From Cochliopodium minus (Eukaryota; Discosea; Himatismenida; Cochliopodiidae), in NCBI GenBank assembly GCA_024220525.1, contig JAMYWO010000016.1, positions 158,021 to 171,906 on the forward strand: a stretch of DNA of 13,886 nucleotides, written 5' to 3'. Below the pieces are notes generated by a model. It worked only from the letters and a program-made list of their open reading frames with translations, did no database searches and was not told where the DNA came from. This document shows, piece by piece, positions 9,792 to 13,886 of the stretch. Position 1 is the stretch's first letter. Every line of letters starts with the position of its first letter. The translations under genes were made by a program, and so were the position numbers.

Positions 9792-10665
9792 ATGAATAAA
9801 TTACCTAGATTCGTCAAATATCATCTCTTTTCCTTTCTTAATTATGAATCATTGGGAAGATTGATGAGAACAAATAAAGAAAATAAAGGAATCGTGAAAG
9901 ATTATTTCTCACATCACTTTATTGATTTCCATCAAACTGATTTTTTGGAATCATTGAAGCAAATTGATGGAAATACAATTGATTTATGGCCCAATAATCC
10001 AAATATAGAAGTTATCACTCCTGATGGATGGTATGGAATTCTTGATAGAGGATGGGTGCGAGAACATACAGATATGAATATCATTTTTAATGGAGCCCCA
10101 AAAAGTATAAAACAAATATTATAAACTCCAATCCTTTTTTTTAAATTTAAATTTTTTTTTATTATTATTGAGTGATGTGTGGAACAACAACAAGTAAATA
10201 AAAAATAACCCTTTAATTGTTTCCAAAACTAATTTTAAAATGAAACCTTTACTAAATCAAAAAAAAAAAAAAGCTTGTGATGTGGGATACCAAGATAAAA
10301 GTTGGTTTGGAATCAACTTGAAAACAAAAAGATTCATATGTCATTCAGTAATAGTCAATAATACTTACATAGACTATTTTGTTTCTCTCCAAGGCTCTCA
10401 TAATGGAAAACATTGGAAAGAGTTAGGTCCTATTAAATGTTCTTTTACCCAAAAATACCCGATAGAAAGTTTTGAAAAACAGATAATTAACTCTAATGAA
10501 CCTTTTCAGTTCTTCAGACTACGAAATGTTAATAATTCTCAGTTTTGTTTGTCTACTTGGAGAATGTTTGGTTTTTTGCTTAAAAATGAAGAAAAGGAAG
10601 TTGAATGGAAAGACAAACCTACTTCTTTGACTGAAGATCAATTCAAAAGATTAAAAAATAATTAA
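9792..10665 (+). CDS. F-box-like protein with C-terminal galactose-binding-like domain, copy 2
   Basis: This is the paralogue of the preceding gene, only 77 bp downstream of it. Exons are 9792-10104, 10173-10193 (21 nt) and 10274-10665, giving 241 residues with the same exon-1 length (313 nt), microexon length and intron phases. The ATG at 9792 (MNKLPRFVKYHLF) is preferred over an in-frame ATG at 9732, because the 20 extra residues are Lys/Asn/Ile-rich leader sequence without a counterpart in copy 1. The microexon encodes Met-Met-Cys-Gly-Thr-Thr-Thr, where copy 1 has Met-Met-Cys-Ala-Thr-Thr-Asn. The C-terminal domain repeats SWFGINLKTKRF, LQGSHNGKHW, FQFFRLRNV and STWRMFGFLL, with a few extra residues before the Glu-Lys-Gln motif. 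A 183-bp part of exon 1 is identical to copy 1, while exon 3 has diverged. Confidence 0.84.
10173..10193 (+). other. 21-nt microexon of F-box-like copy 2
   Basis: This is the counterpart of 9272-9292, bounded by ATTGAG and GTAAATA. It is needed to join exon 1 to exon 3 without a stop. The next exon starts with CTTGTG, which completes a Thr codon. Confidence 0.82.
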
Positions 10666-10706
10666 ATTGCACACTTGATAAAAAAGAATATTAAAAAGAA
10701 GTTTCC

Positions 10707-10717
10707 AAAAAAAAAAA
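10707..10717 (+). promoter_or_regulatory. A-run directly before the ATG of GT32 copy 1
   Basis: Eleven A residues touch the start codon. Copy 2 has twenty-two A in the same place. A-rich start contexts are common in AT-rich protists; the role in start choice is inferred. Confidence 0.5.
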
Positions 10718-12159
10718 ATGAATCAAAAGTTATTGATTATTATATTGGCAATATCCATTATTGCGTTGGTACCGATAATTTACTTGACAAAGTTTTCACT
10801 TCCCAATTTCTATACAGATTGCAAAATCAATAATGAAACTATTGTCCACAACAACAATAATCTCATGTCCCTCAATGATACTGAATCAATAAAAGATAAT
10901 GAAACTGATAATAAAGCAACTCAAAATAATACACCTGATGTTTTTGATAATAAAGTGGATGATCCACTCAATAAAAATTTATCTTCTTCAGAGGATAAAT
11001 TTGAAGGAATACCAAAAATTATTCATCAGGTTACAATGAATGGGATGATACATACCAGTGCCCAAACAGCCAAAGATTCAATCTTCTCTTTCATCTCCAA
11101 AAATCAAGATTATGTCCATAAACTGTGGTGGGAAGAGGATATCAAAGAATTTTTTCCAAAATACTATCCAACTGAATCACAAGCTATTCTTGGTTTGCCA
11201 TTACCAATATTAATTGCAGATATGTTTCGATATTATGCAGTATTTCAATTTGGAGGATTCTATTCAGGTAGATCATCAGCCCTTTATTTTCCATATTTTC
11301 TTTTTATCCAAATTATAAACTATTAAACAGATCTCGATACAATATGCTTGAAATCTTTGAATGGAATATGGAAAGAGAACTTTCCAAATGCAACTGCAAT
11401 CATTGGAGTTGAATGCACCAACCATAATAGTAAGATTTTTCCATTTTTATCTCAAAAAAATTCGATCAAAAAAAAATGCTGTCATTTTGATAAACATCTA
11501 TTATTCAAAATATATTCAATCTCATTATGAAATTTTTGACAAATCTATTTTTAGATAGAAAGTGTCATACCTATAGGGGTGTTCAAATAACTCAATGGTA
11601 AAAATAGATGAAACTTACTCTAATTTAGATACCTTTTATCTTTGAAAAATTTATCAAGGTCTTTTGCATTCTCACCCAAGCATCCATTATTGGATCATAT
11701 CATCAAATGTATAACCAAAAGAATTTTCAGCAAAACAACAGAAGAACAAAAAGGTAAAATAATGAATTTCCATCAAAAACTATATTCTTTGATATTTCAA
11801 ATTGACTCCCATATAAGTTATATTTTTTCTTATATTTGAATTATTGAGATCCATTTATCATTTTTCTCACCACTCTCTTTTATTATTCAGGATTGGATGC
11901 AGGTGAATGGTCTGGTCCAGGCACTTTCACTGATTGCACTTCAGAATATCTGACAAACAATGGATATGTCACTGATTTCAACAAAGAAGTGGGAAGCCTC
12001 GATAAAGCCACCATCTTTAAGGATGTATTGATTCTTCCCCTCGTATACTTTGGAAATGATCAGAAATTATACACCAGGAATGTTGGATACGGAAATTCTA
12101 ATCACGAGAATGCTTATATCAAGCATTTATTCCTGGGAACATGGAGAAAGAAAAATTGA
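10718..12159 (+). CDS. OCH1-type GT32 glycosyltransferase, type II membrane protein, copy 1
   Basis: Exons are 10718-11267, 11331-11429, 11555-11597 (43 nt), 11659-11753 and 11891-12159, giving 351 residues and a TGA stop. Residues 5-23 are a signal-anchor helix after a short MNQK cytosolic end, the layout of Golgi glycosyltransferases. Residues 30-95 form an Asn/Asp-rich stem with several N-glycosylation sequons. The catalytic domain opens with GIPKIIHQ (97-104), then ADMFRYYAVFQFGGFYS and the DxD motif Asp-Leu-Asp (184-186), which binds the metal and sugar nucleotide. WSFAFSPKHPLLD and a Gly-Pro-Gly-Thr-Phe-Thr segment follow, as in GT32. The donor is probably a nucleotide sugar such as GDP-mannose; acceptor and exact linkage cannot be told. 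Intron 1 splits the first Asp codon of DxD, so unspliced RNA would end in a stop before the active site. Confidence 0.92.
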
Positions 12160-12203
12160 TCAATTTTTGATGTACATATATTAAAAAGCAATATTTATTT
12201 TAG

Positions 12204-12774
12204 TTTGATGACTTGTCAATGATTCCAGATGAAGAGTTTAGATTTGTTTGAAAAGACAATCTTAAAATTGGAGAAGCCAAAAGATTTTATCAAAAACAAA
12301 ACTAATTTTTAAAAACGAAGATCATCAAGTCTTTATTCAATGATGTTTTTAAATTGAATTAATATATTTTTTTTAAATGAAGAAGTTCAAATCATTCCCC
12401 ACTGGAATAATTCAAATACTTCTCCCCACTTTATTAAGAATCAAAGAGCAGAAAGATTTAGCCAAAATGAATTCCCATAACAACACTTCATAACCGATTC
12501 TCTTGCTCTGATACAGACATACAACTGCTTGCCTAAAGGATATCCCCATAGTGCAGCAGGATTGTACCATCAAATGCAGAGGGATCAGCTCTGATCGTCC
12601 AAAGTTGATAAATGAAAACATGCTATTCTTTCAATTTACACATTACCTTGAACATGCTATCAGATATTAAAGGAGTATATTCCAGAGGAAACCCCAATCA
12701 TTGGCTCCATGAATATCTGTAGAATCATAATGACCAAATATCTGGGTTTTCTCTCTTTCCCTATTTTTTTTTAA
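12204..12774 (+). pseudogene. Decayed protein-coding region, unrecognised
   Basis: Several short stretches read like protein but are broken by stops and frame changes. They are 12204-12305 (FDDLSMIPDEEFRFV, a TGA at 12249, then KDNLKIGEAKRFYQKQN), 12379-12480 (EEVQIIPHWNNSNTSPHFIK onward), 12512-12670 (52 open codons including DIPIVQQDCTIKCRGISSDR) and about 12652-12774 (ILKEYIPEETPIIGSMN). Base composition here is clearly less A/T-rich than true intergenic DNA in this window, and codon choice looks coding. I do not recognise the family, and it does not resemble the flanking GT32 genes. A heavily interrupted gene with introns I failed to parse is the alternative. It sits between the two GT32 copies. 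Confidence 0.4.
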
Positions 12775-12804
12775 ATATTGAATTAATTTAAAAGATTCAA
12801 TTTC

Positions 12805-12826
12805 AAAAAAAAAAAAAAAAAAAAAA
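12805..12826 (+). promoter_or_regulatory. 22-nt A-run directly before the ATG of GT32 copy 2
   Basis: An uninterrupted A-tract adjoins the start codon. Upstream of it the sequence is unrelated to the region upstream of copy 1, so this tract also marks the 5' limit of the duplicated unit. Confidence 0.55.
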
Positions 12827-13886
12827 ATGAATCAAAAGTTATTGATTATTATATTGGCAATATCCATTATTGCTTTGGTACCGATAATTTACTTGACAAA
12901 GTTTTCACTTCCCAATTTCTATACAGATTGCAAAATCAATAATGAAACTATTGTCCACAACAACAGTTATCACATGTCCCTCAATGATATTGAATCAATA
13001 AAAGATAATGAAACTGATAATAAAGCAACTCAAAATAATACACCTGATGTTTTTGATAATAAAGTGGATGATCCACTCAATAAAAATTTATCTTCTTCAG
13101 AGGATAAATTTGAAGGAATACCAAAAATTATTCATCAGGTTACAATGAATGGGATGATACATACCAGTGCCCAAACAGCCAAAGATTCAATCTTCTCTTT
13201 CATCTCCAAAAATCAAGATTATGTCCATAAACTGTGGTGGGAAGAGGATATCAAAGAATTTTTTCCAAAATACTATCCAACTGAATCACAAGCTATTCTT
13301 GGTTTGCCATTACCAATATTAATTGCAGATATGTTTCGATATTATGCAGTATTTCAATTTGGAGGATTCTATTCAGGTAGATCATCAGCCCTTTATTTTC
13401 CATATTTTCTTTTTATCCAAATTATAAACTATTAAACAGATCTCGATACAATATGCTTGAAATCTTTGAATGGAATATGGAAAGAGAACTTTCCAAATGC
13501 AACTGCAATCATTGGAGTTGAATGCACCAACCATAATAGTAAGATTTTTCCATTTTTATCTCAAAAAAATTCGATCAAAAAAAAATGCTGTCATTTTGAT
13601 AAACATCTATTATTCAAAATATATTCAATCTCATTATGAAATTTTTGACAAATCTATTTTTAGATAGAAAGTGTCATACCTATAGGGGTGTTCAAATAAC
13701 TCAATGGTAAAAATAGATGAAACTTACTCTAATTTAGATACCTTTTATCTTTGAAAAATTTATCAAGGTCTTTTGCATTCTCACCCAAGCATCCATTATT
13801 GGATCATATCATCAAATGTATAACCAAAAGAATTTTCAGCAAAACAACAGAAGAACAAAAAGGTAAAATAATGAATTTCCATCAAA
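12827..13886 (+). CDS. OCH1-type GT32 glycosyltransferase, copy 2 (cut by window end)
   Basis: This is a second copy of the GT32 gene at a constant offset of 2109 bp. Exons visible are 12827-13376, 13440-13538, 13664-13706 and 13768-13862. The fifth exon, which should carry the Gly-Pro-Gly-Thr segment, lies beyond the window. Only five base differences from copy 1 were found, all in the first 165 coding bases, and four change amino acids in the stem: Asn47Ser, Asn48Tyr, Leu49His and Thr55Ile. From 12991 to the window end (896 nt, introns included) I found no difference. Role and motifs (signal anchor, PKIIHQ, DxD split by intron 1) are as in copy 1. It appears intact as far as it goes. Confidence 0.92.

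Noticed and set aside
10718-11326. GT32 gene ending at 11326 as a 202-residue protein (likewise 12827-13435)
   Set aside because: The last residues are intron 1. Splicing restores the DxD motif and the rest of the GT32 domain.
11348-11558. Two short open frames after GT32 exon 1
   Set aside because: They contain exon 2 but run into intron 2. They are parts of the spliced gene, not separate genes.

Overview
The window looks like nuclear DNA from an AT-rich, intron-rich unicellular eukaryote, most likely an amoeboid protist. The intergenic and intronic DNA is almost pure A/T. Genes are split by short GT...AG introns of about 48 to 375 nt, many exons are very small, TAA and TGA act as stops, and A-runs often sit directly before the ATG. 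There are no bacterial operons or ribosome binding sites. The gene content (a Rho GTPase fused to a zinc-finger/coiled-coil region, ankyrin repeats, F-box-like plus galactose-binding-like proteins, GT32 glycosyltransferases) would suit Amoebozoa or Anaeramoeba-like lineages, but I cannot fix the species from sequence alone.

Layout. From 30 to 8624 every gene is on the minus strand. In order along the plus coordinates they are: a small secreted cysteine-rich protein (30-643); the last three exons of S-adenosylhomocysteine hydrolase, including an 11-nt microexon (1139-1905); a multi-pass membrane protein of five exons without a recognisable end (1994-3926); an ankyrin-repeat protein of five exons (4002-5451); a secreted protein weakly resembling ependymin-related proteins (5903-6730); and a nine-exon gene for a 401-residue protein with zinc-finger-like modules, a coiled coil, a Ser-rich linker and a complete Rho GTPase domain ending in a CaaX box (6800-8624). 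A 269-bp divergent intergenic region (8625-8893) follows. All later genes are on the plus strand: two tandem F-box-like/galactose-binding-like paralogues (8894-9714 and 9792-10665), an OCH1-type GT32 glycosyltransferase (10718-12159), a decayed coding region (about 12204-12774), and a second GT32 copy that runs off the window end (12827-13886).

The gene models come from joining exons by splice-site phase and by homology to family motifs that I could read. The strongest are the Rho gene (P-loop, switch I, switch II, TKxD and SAL motifs restored across eight introns), SAH hydrolase (the conserved Gly-Cys-Ala-Thr-Gly-His stretch restored through an 11-nt exon) and the GT32 pair (the DxD motif restored by removing intron 1). 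The genes do not form an obvious single pathway. The F-box-like pair and the GT32 pair are locally duplicated families.

Points of most interest: the zinc-finger/coiled-coil/Rho fusion with a shortened Rho insert; very small exons, several of which carry single GTPase motifs; the in-phase junction of a headless SAH hydrolase with a tailless membrane protein at a 7-bp simple repeat next to an N, which is probably an assembly or rearrangement breakpoint; and recent duplication or gene conversion in the plus-strand half.
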